A DNA stretch of 40,158 nucleotides from JAAYJR01 sp964563975 (GCA_964563975.1 CAZLZJ010000017.1:1-40158); one strand, 5' to 3'. Counted from the first letter of the stretch, positions 1 through 9,974 are shown. Notes: generated from the sequence alone by a model not told the origin. A program made the numbers and translations.

Positions 1-2
1 TT

Positions 3-71
3 AACGGAGGGCATGAGATACATGCTGCCGGAACTCTAAAGTTTATTGAAAAACACTTTGGGCTTCCCTGA
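3..71 (+). CDS. C-terminal fragment of an unidentified protein, possibly an alpha/beta-hydrolase
   Basis: An open frame enters from the left edge and ends at TGA 69-71. The 22 visible residues contain G-G-H-E-I-H followed by K-F-I-E-K-H-F-G-L-P. A Gly-Gly-His-Glu segment a short helix away from the C-terminus resembles the catalytic-His end of some alpha/beta-hydrolases, but this is too little sequence for a family call. The stop lies two bases from the stop of the convergent DUF5916 gene. The frame is seen directly; the function is a guess. Confidence 0.45.
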   Translation, partial: NGGHEIHAAGTLKFIEKHFGLP

Positions 72-73
72 TG

Positions 74-2440
74 TTAAAGGCTGAAAAAATAAGATAGTTT
101 CAATAGTACAGTCCGGTTGTTAAAGGCCATAAATTTTGAATATCCGGGATCGGAAAAGTCAAATCTGTTTTCATTGTATGCAAGATATAAAAAGCTGCCC
201 GGACGATACTCCCAGCTTAGCAGGCAGCTAACTAAATATTCATTGTTGATCTGCTTAATATCGTAATATGTTGTTCCGAATATTCCCTGTGCATGAAGAC
301 GAAAATAAAAATCTTTGGTAAACATCAGCGTTGTATTGGATGATAACTTAAAATAGTTGCCATCGTTTCTTTTCCCGGGGTTATATGTTTTAGTAAAATC
401 AGCTTCAAGTGAAGTAAGTACATTATATCCGATGTAACTTTCTCCGGTCAGGGAAACTCCTTTTTGTTTACCTGCATACTTTTTGGTAAAGTTATAATAT
501 GTTCCTTTTTTGGCAGAGAGGATGCCGGCAATCCGTGTTCCTAAACTGAGGGGTCTGGTTGAATAGGCTGTTTTTAAAAAATTACCATGGTATCTGCCGG
601 TAAGCTCTGTATTTGAAAATTGCTTAAACTCTGTTTGCAGAGACATCTCATTGATCATATTAATTGTTAAATCTCCGGTAACTGAAAAGTTATTGTCATC
701 TCTTATCCCTCCGGAAATAAACCTTTTTCCCTCATTGGCTTTTTCAATGGTTCCAAATTCCGGGGCAGGAGTAAATTCAGGAAATAGTGCCAGCCATCTG
801 TTGATATAGATATCTGTAAAGATATCGGTTGTATTTCGGTAGATCAGATTTGTTGAGATACGGCGGATGTGGTGTTTATTAATTCGCGGGCTATATCTTA
901 TTGATCCTGTAAAACTGCTCCATCCTCTGTCCGCTTCTTTTTGAATATAACCTATCCGGTTAATTTCGAATGCCGGTTCTATCCTGTCATAAATAATTGA
1001 TGCCCCTATCTTGTCGCCTGTCCTCATATATGAGAAGTTATATGCCATATTATTGGCCGGTCCTGATTCAATTTGTCCTTTTGAGATTTGAAAATCAACA
1101 ATATTATAATTGCTGAGCGTAATGCTTCCATCAACTCCAAAAGTTCTGTTAAATGATCCTGATTCCTCTTTGGTTGCTGTTAATAAACCTATTGTGCCCG
1201 ATTTAAAGATATCTTTTTTGATTCTGGCTACTCCGAAAAAAGCTTTTTCTCCATTTCGGTCATAATTTGAAAAAAATGATTTACCGGTAATATTTCCCAG
1301 TATACCGAACTCTATGCCGTTATTTATTTTTCCGGTCATTTTCACTCCGCCAAGGATATCTCCTTTGGCACCTACTCTCCTGCTGTAGAATAATTCACGG
1401 GGGGTATTAAAAATATTGATCCTTTCGGTAAAAAAAGGACGTAACTCGTTAAATCTGGTAGGATAGCGGGTAAGGTTAATTTCGAAAACATCTGCATCAA
1501 CCTGCGCAAAATCGGGATTAATTGTAAAATCAGCTGTCAGGTTTGGCCCCGGACTGTACCGGATATCACCGCCGATACTTCCTGTGCAGACAGTTTTCCG
1601 GGTTGCTGATTTTGTTGCTCCTGCAACGCCGTAGGGCCTGAGCTCAAAAGTGCGGCCAGGCTTAATTTTATTAATATTTTCTATATGACCCATTTGCGAC
1701 ATCCGGGTGGTGTTGTCCCATTCCGGCAGGTGGGGTTTCCATTGTCCTCGTGAGGCATCTTTTGAGATCGTTCGCATAATATTGAAACCCCATATCTGCT
1801 TTTCATCGGATGAATATCTGAAATTAAAAAAAGGTATCTTTAATTCTGCATACCATCCTTTTTCATCGATAAATCCTTCGGAGTACCAGATTCCGTTCCA
1901 ACTGCCGTCCCGCTTAATATCGTCGTAACGTAATTCATCAACCTGCACTCCGGTAGGTGAAACCACAAATTTGTACCCTGTCCTGTGGTCGTGATAACTG
2001 TCAATAAACAGCATCAGGTGATCAGGAGCAACTGTTCCCCTGGGGGCTAACTGCCTCACAATCTTATTTGGTTCAGAATCATAACACCATACACCAATAT
2101 ATAAATTCTCATCATCATACAGTATGGCAAATTCAGTTTGTTCACTCATGGGTATTAGTGGGAATGGCTCTTTTTCAAGCAGGTCACCTTTGTGTTCTGC
2201 TTTTGTCCAGGCAGGTTCGTCTAATCTGCCATCAATTTTGATTCTATCAGACCGGTTTAGCCTGTAGGCGTTAATAATGTAGTGCTCTTTAGAATTGTCA
2301 TATATCCGGGCTCTTACAGAGTCGAACCAGGCAGTTGAAAACTGACTGTAATCAATAGCTCTCTGACCTTGTGAGCTGTAACTTATAAATAAGTATAAAG
2401 TCAGTAAAACCGTGAAGACAGTTTTTTGCGCTGTATTCAT
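74..2440 (-). CDS. DUF5916 outer-membrane protein with N-terminal CBM9-like domain
   Basis: The protein has about 788 residues when started at the second Met, which opens directly into a Sec signal peptide (MNTAQKTVFTVLLTLYLFIS); an in-frame Met ten codons earlier only adds an untypical leader. After the signal comes a carbohydrate-binding-module-9-like domain marked by I-D-G-R-L-D-E-P-A-W and an N-L-Y-I-G-V-W strand (roughly residues 60-250). The rest is a long beta-rich region with the DUF5916 hallmark R-P-F-F-T-E and F-Y-S-R-R-V-G, and an aromatic-rich C-terminus suggestive of an outer-membrane barrel. The family is widespread in Bacteroidota and has no established reaction. It is transcribed divergently from the ATPase operon and there is no partner gene in the window. 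Family confidence is high; function is unknown. Confidence 0.88.
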   Translation of the reverse strand: MNTAQKTVFTVLLTLYLFISYSSQGQRAIDYSQFSTAWFDSVRARIYDNSKEHYIINAYRLNRSDRIKIDGRLDEPAWTKAEHKGDLLEKEPFPLIPMSEQTEFAILYDDENLYIGVWCYDSEPNKIVRQLAPRGTVAPDHLMLFIDSYHDHRTGYKFVVSPTGVQVDELRYDDIKRDGSWNGIWYSEGFIDEKGWYAELKIPFFNFRYSSDEKQIWGFNIMRTISKDASRGQWKPHLPEWDNTTRMSQMGHIENINKIKPGRTFELRPYGVAGATKSATRKTVCTGSIGGDIRYSPGPNLTADFTINPDFAQVDADVFEINLTRYPTRFNELRPFFTERINIFNTPRELFYSRRVGAKGDILGGVKMTGKINNGIEFGILGNITGKSFFSNYDRNGEKAFFGVARIKKDIFKSGTIGLLTATKEESGSFNRTFGVDGSITLSNYNIVDFQISKGQIESGPANNMAYNFSYMRTGDKIGASIIYDRIEPAFEINRIGYIQKEADRGWSSFTGSIRYSPRINKHHIRRISTNLIYRNTTDIFTDIYINRWLALFPEFTPAPEFGTIEKANEGKRFISGGIRDDNNFSVTGDLTINMINEMSLQTEFKQFSNTELTGRYHGNFLKTAYSTRPLSLGTRIAGILSAKKGTYYNFTKKYAGKQKGVSLTGESYIGYNVLTSLEADFTKTYNPGKRNDGNYFKLSSNTTLMFTKDFYFRLHAQGIFGTTYYDIKQINNEYLVSCLLSWEYRPGSFLYLAYNENRFDFSDPGYSKFMAFNNRTVLLKLSYFFSL

Positions 2441-2881
2441 ACAATAAAATATAAAATGATGCAATATCATTTAAAGGATACAGACAAAATGTCTGAGCAG
2501 GCTTCAAATATTCAAATTACGCTAATGTTAAATCAATATTAAAAGACATAAAGCACTTTTATTGTCAATATTATGCTTATAAATTTACTTTTTTATCTTT
2601 ATTTCATTATTAAAAAATTGATTACCAAAAAAAATCTTCAGCTAATTAATTGCAGGATAATATTTTTTGTATTTTTTATATTGATTTTATATTTATTCAG
2701 GAATATATTATACGGCATAAAATATTAAAATTGCTGCTATTGTTCCTTTCTTATTTAAATCTTGTTGCTAATTTTACCGTTTTTGATTTGAAAAGGATCA
2801 TAATAATATAACTGAGTCTGTTTTTTATTTTGTTTTAAAGCAGGCATCAGGAGAATAGTATGCAATTTTAATATCAGAAAT
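2441..2881. other. AT-rich divergent intergenic region
   Basis: These 441 bases separate the divergent DUF5916 gene and the ATPase operon and must hold both promoters. I see no ORF of useful length and no RNA gene. T-rich runs at 2820-2840 resemble a Bacteroidota -7 element (TAnnTTTG) only imperfectly (TATTTTG), and no matching -33 TTTG lies at the usual distance, so I do not place a promoter. Confidence 0.5.
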
Positions 2882-3496
2882 ATGAATTCAAAAATTCAAC
2901 AACTAACAGAAACCATTTTTAACGAAGGAATTCAAAAGGCAAAGGAGGAAGCAGATGCTATTGTCAAGGAAGCCGGCGAGACAGCTTCACGTATTAAAAA
3001 AGAAGCTCAGGATGAGGCTGATAAGATGATCCGGGAAGCACAGAATAAATCGGCTGATTTACAACGGCAGGTTGAATCTGAGATTAAGATGTCATTAAAC
3101 CAGGCAGTATCCAGCATTAAACAGAAAATTACCGGTCTTATTACCATGCAGGTTGTTAAACCTTCTGTGAATGAGTTATTTTCTGATAAGGACTATCTGA
3201 AAGAGCTTATTTTAAATGTTGTTAAAGGATGGATCGAAAAAGAGAGCTCTGACCTGAAAGTGATTTTATCTGAATCAGACAGGGAAAAGCTCGGATCTTA
3301 TTTTAAAAATAATCTTGCTGTTACGCTGAATGAAGGACTTGACGTTGCTTTTTCGTCTAAAGTCAAATCCGGTTTTAAGATCGGGCCGTCAGATAATAGT
3401 TATTTGATCAGCTTTACTGATGATGACTTTATCAACTTCCTTCAGGGCTATTTGAGGCCTAAGACCAGTCAACTTCTTTTTGATGAGGAAAAATGA
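2882..3496 (+). CDS. atpE: V/A-type ATPase subunit E (peripheral stalk)
   Basis: This 204-residue protein begins with a strongly charged Lys/Glu/Ala coiled-coil helix (about residues 1-75, with repeats such as K-E-E-A-D-A-I-V-K-E-A) and ends in a smaller globular domain, the architecture of V/A-ATPase subunit E. In the complex E forms the peripheral stalk that holds the A3B3 head against the membrane part. It is the first gene of the operon, and its stop overlaps the next start as ATGA (3493-3496), which implies translational coupling. No separate G/H stalk partner is visible in the operon. The sequence is poorly conserved in this family, so position in the operon carries part of the call. 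Confidence 0.88.
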   Translation: MNSKIQQLTETIFNEGIQKAKEEADAIVKEAGETASRIKKEAQDEADKMIREAQNKSADLQRQVESEIKMSLNQAVSSIKQKITGLITMQVVKPSVNELFSDKDYLKELILNVVKGWIEKESSDLKVILSESDREKLGSYFKNNLAVTLNEGLDVAFSSKVKSGFKIGPSDNSYLISFTDDDFINFLQGYLRPKTSQLLFDEEK

Positions 3497-4359
3497 GCAG
3501 AAGAAATTATTATTGTCTTGTAGCAGGTTTGCCTGATATTATTCCTGATGATAAAAAGCTTCACTTCTCTTCGGTTGAACTCCGGGAGTATTTGGAAAAT
3601 GAGTTGCACTCTTCAGATTTTAAGTCAGTGAAGTTATTTTATCTTCCCCGGGATCATGATAATCTGCTTGGTCTGCTTTATGAAAAGGAGCCTGAATGGG
3701 ATATAAGAGGGAATTATTCAATGGATTTTCTGGCACCATACCTTGATAAAAAGCAGCTTGAGTCATTAAATTTTTCTTTATTGCCCGGATATATGGCAGA
3801 TTTTATTAAGAGTTGGCACAATGCTGAAGAGAAAATCTCCAAATCTGTGGCTATAAGTAGCCTTAATCAAGGATGGTACGATTTAATGTTCTCTTCGGGA
3901 AATGATTTTGTTAAAAAAGTTGCAAATTATAAAAGGGTTATGGGCAATATTTTACTTGCCCTTAATGGAAGAAAATATGGAATAGCTTATGAGGATGCTA
4001 TTATTGGTGATGATGAATTGGCTCGTGCATTGAAAAGAAGCCGCGCCCGTGATTTCGGGATATCGGATGAGAATATTGATATAGAAAATATTATTCAAAT
4101 GTTTGAAATTGATAATATTCTTGATAGAGAGATGCAGTTTGACAATCATTTTTGGAAATTTTTGGATGAGATTACTTTTTTTAACTATTTCTCTATTGAA
4201 AAAATATTGGCATTCCTTCTTAAGTTATTTATTACAGAGCGTTGGCTTGTACTTGATAAAGAAAAAGGACAACAGATATTTAATCAGTTTTTAGATAAAT
4301 TAAAAACCAATTTTGAATTTCCTGAAGAATTCACAATAACATATGGAAAAAGAAAATAA
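3493..4359 (+). CDS. DUF2764 protein of the V-type ATPase operon
   Basis: A 288-residue, largely helical soluble protein starting with Y-Y-C-L-V-A-G-L-P-D-I, the opening of the DUF2764 family. No signal peptide or membrane segment is visible. DUF2764 genes sit between the E and A subunit genes in V-ATPase operons of Bacteroidota, chlamydiae and spirochaetes, which is the place subunit C (the central-stalk socket, yeast d) occupies in other V/A-ATPase operons. This operon has no recognisable C gene, so a C-like role is a reasonable inference but is not shown by motifs. The gene overlaps E by 4 bases and runs 17 bases into the A gene, so the three are tightly coupled. Confidence 0.85.
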   Translation: MSRRNYYCLVAGLPDIIPDDKKLHFSSVELREYLENELHSSDFKSVKLFYLPRDHDNLLGLLYEKEPEWDIRGNYSMDFLAPYLDKKQLESLNFSLLPGYMADFIKSWHNAEEKISKSVAISSLNQGWYDLMFSSGNDFVKKVANYKRVMGNILLALNGRKYGIAYEDAIIGDDELARALKRSRARDFGISDENIDIENIIQMFEIDNILDREMQFDNHFWKFLDEITFFNYFSIEKILAFLLKLFITERWLVLDKEKGQQIFNQFLDKLKTNFEFPEEFTITYGKRK

Positions 4360-6109
4360 AACAAAAGGCATTGTGGTTGGTATTGTAGCCAATCTTGTAA
4401 TGGTAGAAGTTAACGGTCCGGTTGCCCAGAATGAAATCTGCTTTATTACTCTTGGTGACGAGAGGCTTATGGCTGAAGTTATTAAGGTGGTAGGTAAAAA
4501 TGTTTTTGTACAGGTGTTTGAAAGTACAAGGGGATTGAAACCGGGATCGGAAGTAGAATTTCAGGGGCATATGCTGGAAGTGACTCTTGGCCCCGGTATT
4601 TTATCAAAGAATTATGACGGACTCCAGAATGACCTTGATAAAATGGAGGGTGTATTTCTTAAAAGAGGTGAGTATACTGATCCGTTAGACAGAGAGACAA
4701 AGTGGAGCTTTAAACCAATTGCATCTGCAGGCGATGAGCTGCAGGCAGGCGACTGGCTCGGGGAGGTTGATGAAAATGGTCAACCTCATAAGATCATGGT
4801 TCCGTTCAAGATGCAGGGTGTTTTTAAGCTGAAAGAGATTATTGGCGAGGGTGAGTATACTGTAGATGAACAGATCGCAGTTGTAACTGATGAGAACAAT
4901 AATGACATTAAGCTGACAATGGTTCAAAAGTGGCCTGTTAAGGTAGCTGTTGGTGCATATACAGAGAAGCCGCGTCCTTTCAGACTTCTTGAAACAGGCG
5001 TACGTTGTATGGATACTCTCAACCCGATTACTGAAGGAGGTACAGGTTTTATTCCCGGTCCTTTCGGAACAGGTAAAACCGTTTTGCAGCATGCGATATC
5101 CAAGCAGGCGGAAGCAGACATTGTTATTATAGCTGCATGTGGAGAGCGGGCAAATGAGGTTGTTGAGATATTTACAGAGTTCCCTGAGCTTGATGATCCG
5201 CATACAGGAAAAAAACTTATAGAAAGAACTATCATTATAGCCAATACATCCAATATGCCTGTTGCTGCTCGTGAGGCTTCTGTATATACTGCCATGACAA
5301 TTGGAGAGTATTACAGGGCCATGGGGCTCAAGGTTTTATTGATGGCAGATTCTACATCCCGCTGGGCACAGGCGCTCCGTGAAATGTCTAATAGACTTGA
5401 GGAGCTTCCCGGTCCCGATGCATTTCCGATGGATTTGCCGGCGATTATATCCAATTTTTACTCAAGAGCAGGATTTGTTTATCTGAATAACGGTAAAACA
5501 GGATCTATTACATTTATAGGAACTGTATCACCGGCAGGCGGTAATCTGAAAGAGCCTGTAACAGAAAGTACCCGCAAAGCTGCACGTTGTTTTTACGGAT
5601 TGAGCCAGGCACGTGCCGACAGTAAACGTTATCCGGCAATTGACCCGATAGACAGTTATTCCAAATACCTTGAATATCCTGAAGTACAAGAGCATTTTGC
5701 AAAAAACATCAGTGAGAACTGGCTTCGGAATGTACTGGATGTTAAGGATATTCTTCTGAGAGGTAAAGAGGCAATGGAACAGATCAATATTTTAGGAGAT
5801 GATGGCGTTCCGCTTAATTTTCATGAAACTTTTTGGAAATCTGAGCTTATCGACTTTGTGATCCTTCAACAGGATGCTTTTGATGCAGTGGATGCTTCCA
5901 CCCCAATGGCCCGGCAGCAGTATATGCTGGCAAAAGTTTTGGAAGTTGTTGACAGGAAATACTCTTTTGACCATTTTGAAGATGTCAGCTTATTTTTCAA
6001 ACAGGTGATTAATGAGTTTAAGCAGATGAACTATAGTGAATTTAAAACCGAGAAATTTTTCCGTCATCAGGAGAATCTGGAAAAATTGATCAATGAGAGG
6101 GCAAACTAA
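4343..6109 (+). CDS. atpA: V/A-type ATPase catalytic subunit A
   Basis: The 588-residue length is normal for the catalytic A subunit. The N-terminal beta-barrel is followed by the A-specific non-homologous insertion (about residues 110-190), then the P-loop G-P-F-G-T-G-K-T at 239-246 and the G-E-R-x-N-E-V segment (267-273) with the expected catalytic glutamate. S-T-S-R-W-A-Q-A-L-R-E and the F-Y-S-R-A-G segment follow. It hydrolyses or makes ATP in the A3B3 head. The start at 4343 overlaps the end of the DUF2764 gene, and the encoded M-E-K-E-N-K-T-K-G-I-V-V-G-I leads straight into the barrel. In this nomenclature atpA is the V-type A subunit, not the F-type alpha. Confidence 0.97.
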   Translation: MEKENKTKGIVVGIVANLVMVEVNGPVAQNEICFITLGDERLMAEVIKVVGKNVFVQVFESTRGLKPGSEVEFQGHMLEVTLGPGILSKNYDGLQNDLDKMEGVFLKRGEYTDPLDRETKWSFKPIASAGDELQAGDWLGEVDENGQPHKIMVPFKMQGVFKLKEIIGEGEYTVDEQIAVVTDENNNDIKLTMVQKWPVKVAVGAYTEKPRPFRLLETGVRCMDTLNPITEGGTGFIPGPFGTGKTVLQHAISKQAEADIVIIAACGERANEVVEIFTEFPELDDPHTGKKLIERTIIIANTSNMPVAAREASVYTAMTIGEYYRAMGLKVLLMADSTSRWAQALREMSNRLEELPGPDAFPMDLPAIISNFYSRAGFVYLNNGKTGSITFIGTVSPAGGNLKEPVTESTRKAARCFYGLSQARADSKRYPAIDPIDSYSKYLEYPEVQEHFAKNISENWLRNVLDVKDILLRGKEAMEQINILGDDGVPLNFHETFWKSELIDFVILQQDAFDAVDASTPMARQQYMLAKVLEVVDRKYSFDHFEDVSLFFKQVINEFKQMNYSEFKTEKFFRHQENLEKLINERAN

Positions 6110-6147
6110 TTTTAAGTGATAATCATTAATAAGGAAATTATATTATT

Positions 6148-7467
6148 ATGGAAAGCCAGGCATTTCAGAAAGTATATACAAAATTAACAAATATAACAAA
6201 AGCCACTGTTACATTGAAAGCCACGGATGTGGGTTACGATGAAATAGCCAGCGTCAATGGCAGAATGGCACAGGTGGTAAAAATTACAGGCGAGGATGTT
6301 ACTTTGCAAATCTTTGAAGGCACGGAAGGGATCCCGACAAATGCAGAGGTGAGTTTTTTGGGCAGACCTCCCCAGCTTAAAGTTAGTGATGAGCTTGCCG
6401 GCAGGTTTTTTAACTCTTATGGAGAACCGATTGACGGAGGCCCCGAGATTCAGGGAGTATCCAGGGACATTGGAAGTCCATCGGTTAACCCGGTAAGGCG
6501 CAAGCAGCCTTCGCAGTTAATTGCAACAGGCATTGCCGGGATTGACCTTAACAATAGTTTGGTATCGGGGCAGAAAATTCCATTTTTTGCAGATCCCGAT
6601 CAGCCATACAATCAGGTGATGGCTAATGTTGCACTGAGAGCAAAAGCTGATAAGATCATTCTGGGAGGTATGGGGTTGTCAAATGATGATTATCTCTATT
6701 TTAAACATGTATTTGACAATGCAGGTGCGCTTGACAGGATAGTGAGCTTTGTGAACACTACTGAAAATCCGCCTGTAGAGCGCCTTTTAGTTCCCGACAT
6801 GGCTCTTACTGCAGCCGAGTACTTTGCTGTTGATAAAAATGAAAATGTGCTTGTGCTTCTGACTGATATGACACTATACGCCGATGCTTTAAGTATTGTA
6901 TCGAACAGGATGGATCAGATACCCTCAAAGGATAGTATGCCGGGATCACTTTATTCAGACCTTGCCAGGATTTATGAAAAAGCTGTTCAATTTCCTTCAG
7001 GAGGGTCAATTACTATTATAGCTGTTACTACCTTGTCGGGAGGAGACATTACCCATGCTATTCCTGATAATACCGGTTATATTACTGAAGGTCAGTTGTT
7101 CCTCCGTCGCGATTCAGATATTGGAAAAGTAATTGTAGACCCTTTCAGGTCACTGTCACGACTAAAACAGCTGGTTATTGGCAAGCAAACCAGAGAAGAT
7201 CATCCACAGGTAATGAATTCGGCAATCCGTCTTTATGCTGATGCTGCCAATGCACGTACAAAATTGGAAAATGGATTTGATCTTACCGATTATGATGAAC
7301 GTACATTGCAGTATGCAACAGAGTATTCAGACAGACTTCTGGCAATCGACGTAAATGTTGATACAGACACCATGTTAGATATTTCATGGGAACTATTTGG
7401 CAAATATTTCAGCAAGGCTGAAGTAGCAATCAGGGAAAATCTGGTGGAAAAATACTGGAAGAACTGA
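6148..7467 (+). CDS. atpB: V/A-type ATPase regulatory subunit B
   Basis: A 439-residue protein aligned by eye with the non-catalytic B subunit: N-terminal barrel, then S-G-Q-K-I-P-F-F where B subunits have G-Q-K-L-P-I-F-S, and no P-loop Lys in the following segment (D-P-D-Q-P-Y-N-Q), as expected for the regulatory partner of A. The segment N-R-M-D-Q-I-P-S-K-D-S-M-P-G-S-L-Y matches the conserved region of B subunits. It alternates with A in the head. It lies 38 bases after A, with a weak AAGGA at 6131-6135. It is slightly shorter than typical B subunits (about 455-465 residues). Confidence 0.95.
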   Translation: MESQAFQKVYTKLTNITKATVTLKATDVGYDEIASVNGRMAQVVKITGEDVTLQIFEGTEGIPTNAEVSFLGRPPQLKVSDELAGRFFNSYGEPIDGGPEIQGVSRDIGSPSVNPVRRKQPSQLIATGIAGIDLNNSLVSGQKIPFFADPDQPYNQVMANVALRAKADKIILGGMGLSNDDYLYFKHVFDNAGALDRIVSFVNTTENPPVERLLVPDMALTAAEYFAVDKNENVLVLLTDMTLYADALSIVSNRMDQIPSKDSMPGSLYSDLARIYEKAVQFPSGGSITIIAVTTLSGGDITHAIPDNTGYITEGQLFLRRDSDIGKVIVDPFRSLSRLKQLVIGKQTREDHPQVMNSAIRLYADAANARTKLENGFDLTDYDERTLQYATEYSDRLLAIDVNVDTDTMLDISWELFGKYFSKAEVAIRENLVEKYWKN

Positions 7468-7518
7468 TCAAAAGCTGATTGAGAGGATTTATAATTTTGA
7501 ATTAAAAATTTTGATCAG

Positions 7519-8127
7519 GTGGCAGTAAAATTTCAATATAATAAAATAGCACTTCAAAATCTCGACAAGCAACTTAAAATAAGAGAGAGGGCATTGCCTA
7601 TTCTTAAAAATAAGGAGTCTGCGCTCAGGGTTGAAGTGAAAAAAGCCAAAGATATGGCTACATCGCTTGAGAAAGAGTATCGCAAGCAGATATCTTCTTA
7701 TGTTAAAATGGCCAGGTTATGGGGTGAATTTGATCAAAGCTTGGTAAGGCTTAGCGATGTTAAACTATCTTCCAAAAAGATAGCAGGTGTGTTCACGCCG
7801 GTGCTTGATAATATAGATTTTGAAATTAACAGTGATAATCTTTTTAATCAACCTGTCTGGTTTATTGATGGAATTACAATCATAAAGAAGATTGCAGAGG
7901 TGGCAGTTGAAAGGGAAGTTTATAACCGAAAAATGGAACTCCTGGATTTTGTCAGGAAGAAAACAACCCAAAAGGTTAATCTTTATGAGAAAGTTCAAAT
8001 CCCCGGATATCAGGATGCTATTCTGAAGATTAAACGATTCCTTGAAGATCAGGATAATTTGTCCAAGTCGGCACAGAAAATTGTTAAAGACAGACAGGAA
8101 AAGCAAAGACAGGAGGCTGAGGTATGA
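7519..8127 (+). CDS. atpD: V/A-type ATPase subunit D (central rotor stalk), GTG start
   Basis: The 202-residue protein starts K-F-Q-Y-N-K-I-A-L-Q-N-L after its first residues, the usual opening of subunit D, and has long N- and C-terminal helices that form the rotor coiled coil with a smaller middle part. The start codon is GTG at 7519; no in-frame ATG lies near, and the family alignment fixes the start here. The gene follows B by 51 bases and overlaps subunit I by ATGA. The usual rotor partner, subunit F, is not found in the operon. Confidence 0.93.
   Translation: MAVKFQYNKIALQNLDKQLKIRERALPILKNKESALRVEVKKAKDMATSLEKEYRKQISSYVKMARLWGEFDQSLVRLSDVKLSSKKIAGVFTPVLDNIDFEINSDNLFNQPVWFIDGITIIKKIAEVAVEREVYNRKMELLDFVRKKTTQKVNLYEKVQIPGYQDAILKIKRFLEDQDNLSKSAQKIVKDRQEKQRQEAEV
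8111..8116 (+). promoter_or_regulatory. Shine-Dalgarno-like AGGAGG before the subunit I gene
   Basis: A full AGGAGG lies seven bases before ATG 8124, inside the end of the subunit D gene. Strong Shine-Dalgarno sequences are uncommon in Bacteroidota, and most starts in this window lack one. It supports the chosen start of subunit I and could help re-initiation at the overlapping ATGA. It may also be a chance result of the codons for Q-E-A-E. Confidence 0.4.
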
Positions 8128-9974
8128 TTATTCCGATGTATAAATACTCATTTTTGGTGCACCATTCTGCATATAGTGATTTTCTGAAAGATATCAGAAA
8201 AATCGGAGTAGTGCATATTAATGAAAAAATTAAAGATCCTACTGCTGAAATGCAGGATCTGTACAGACACTTGTCAGAGGTAGATAAGGCTGCTAAAAAG
8301 CTTAAAATGCAGGAGCCTGAAGAGATTGAATTACTTCCGAAACTCTCCTCCGGCAAAGAGATATTTAACAGGCTTAAAGAGATAGAAAAAGAGTTTGAGA
8401 ATAATTTCCATACTGTAATGCAGCTTGAAAAAGAGCAAAAACAACTATATCCCTGGGGTGATTTTGATTGGGATATTGTTAAGAAGCTCAAGCAGGAAGG
8501 GATTATTACCAAGTTTTTTATATGCCCTGTTAAAAGGTTTTTACCCGAATGGGAAGAAAATTTTTATATTAAAGTTATCGGCGACTATGAAGGCTATAAG
8601 CACTTTGTTAAGTTTGATAAAGATGGAAAGGATAAGAGTTCTGAAAATGGAATAAATGGACATGAAGAGCTGCCGGGGGCTGATGAGATACTGCTTCCCG
8701 ACATCTCTTTAAGCCGTATTGCAGTGGAAATTTCTTCTGTTAATGCAAAAATCGAGGCATTAAAGGATGAATTAAACCATATTGCATTTTATGGACAGGA
8801 TCTTATACACTCTTACCAGTTGGAAATACAGAAGCAGATTGCAGAGCAAGATGCAGTTTTACAGACCAGCGATACGGTTGAGGGAAAGGTTAAATTTCTT
8901 GAAGGATGGGTTCCCGAAACTAAAAAATCTCCATTGGATGAGTATCTGGAAGTCAATAAGATACTTTATTCATTTGATAAGCCTGAGGATGAGGACAAGG
9001 TGCCTGTTCTTTTGCAAAATAACAAATTTGCCAGGCTATATGAGGTGATTGGCAGTCTTTATGATCTTCCAAATCATAAAGAGATTGATCTGGTACCTTT
9101 CTTTGCCCCTTTCTATATGATGTTTTTTGGATTTTGTCTTGGAGATGCAGGGTATGGGCTGTTTATTGTTTTGGCAGCTACTATTGCAAAACGAAAGATG
9201 GAATCATTAAAATCAATATTTAGCTTGGCACAATGGCTGGGATTGGGAACTGTGATATTTGGAACTCTTACCGGTACATTTTTTGGTATTAGCCTTGTTG
9301 ATGCTGATATACCATTGCTTAATAGTGTGAAGGAGTATATGCTTGACACAGACAAGTTGTTTAACCTTGCAATTATTTTAGGTGTTGCCCAGATACTTTT
9401 TGGGATGGTCATTAAAATATTTAATGTTAAACGTACGCAGGGAATGCTTTATACCTTGCCAACAATCGGGTGGTTGATATTATTGATTGGCACAGGTGTG
9501 ATCTATGGGTTAAAATCTACCGGTGCCGTGCCTGACAAACCGGCTGATATTGCTCAGAATGTGATCCTGATAGTGGCCGGGATAATGATCCTTGTGCTGA
9601 ACAATCCCAAACGTAATGTTTTAATAAACATTGGCGCAGGATTATGGGATACTTACGGCATGATAACCGGTTTACTGGGTGATATATTATCATATATCAG
9701 GCTCTTTGCGCTTGGTATTTCAAGTGCAATTCTTGGAATGGTATTTAATAGTATGGCTATGAGTATGAAGCCCGACAATATTATTCTGGGACCGCTTGTA
9801 ATGATAATTATTCTTGTTGTTGGTCATAGTATAACAATATTTATGTCGGCTTTGGGGGCTTTTGTGCATCCTATACGTTTAACTTTCGTGGAATTTTATA
9901 AAAATGCCGGATTTACCGGTGGAGGCAAGGCCTACAAACCTTTTGCAGAACCGGCCTCTAAAATATCAGAATAA
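8124..9974 (+). CDS. atpI: V/A-type ATPase membrane subunit I (a subunit, ion half-channels)
   Basis: This 616-residue protein has a charged, coiled-coil-rich cytoplasmic N-terminal half (to about residue 320) followed by a block of about seven to eight membrane helices starting at F-F-A-P-F-Y-M-M-F-F-G-F-C-L-G-D-A-G-Y-G, a hallmark of V-type a/I subunits. The two essential arginines expected in the last helices are present: R526 in S-Y-I-R-L-F-A-L-G and R585 in F-V-H-P-I-R-L-T-F-V-E-F-Y. It forms the static half-channels facing the K ring. Its start overlaps the D gene by four bases; subunit K follows 33 bases later. Confidence 0.96.
   Translation: MIIPMYKYSFLVHHSAYSDFLKDIRKIGVVHINEKIKDPTAEMQDLYRHLSEVDKAAKKLKMQEPEEIELLPKLSSGKEIFNRLKEIEKEFENNFHTVMQLEKEQKQLYPWGDFDWDIVKKLKQEGIITKFFICPVKRFLPEWEENFYIKVIGDYEGYKHFVKFDKDGKDKSSENGINGHEELPGADEILLPDISLSRIAVEISSVNAKIEALKDELNHIAFYGQDLIHSYQLEIQKQIAEQDAVLQTSDTVEGKVKFLEGWVPETKKSPLDEYLEVNKILYSFDKPEDEDKVPVLLQNNKFARLYEVIGSLYDLPNHKEIDLVPFFAPFYMMFFGFCLGDAGYGLFIVLAATIAKRKMESLKSIFSLAQWLGLGTVIFGTLTGTFFGISLVDADIPLLNSVKEYMLDTDKLFNLAIILGVAQILFGMVIKIFNVKRTQGMLYTLPTIGWLILLIGTGVIYGLKSTGAVPDKPADIAQNVILIVAGIMILVLNNPKRNVLINIGAGLWDTYGMITGLLGDILSYIRLFALGISSAILGMVFNSMAMSMKPDNIILGPLVMIIILVVGHSITIFMSALGAFVHPIRLTFVEFYKNAGFTGGGKAYKPFAEPASKISE

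Noticed and set aside
2820..2840. Possible -7 promoter element for the ATPase operon
   Set aside because: The motif is one base short of the consensus and there is no -33 element at the right distance.
4685..5203. A 172-codon minus-strand open frame inside the ATPase A gene
   Set aside because: It is antisense to a strongly conserved gene, cysteine-rich without domain motifs, and has no start context; it reflects the codon bias of the real gene.
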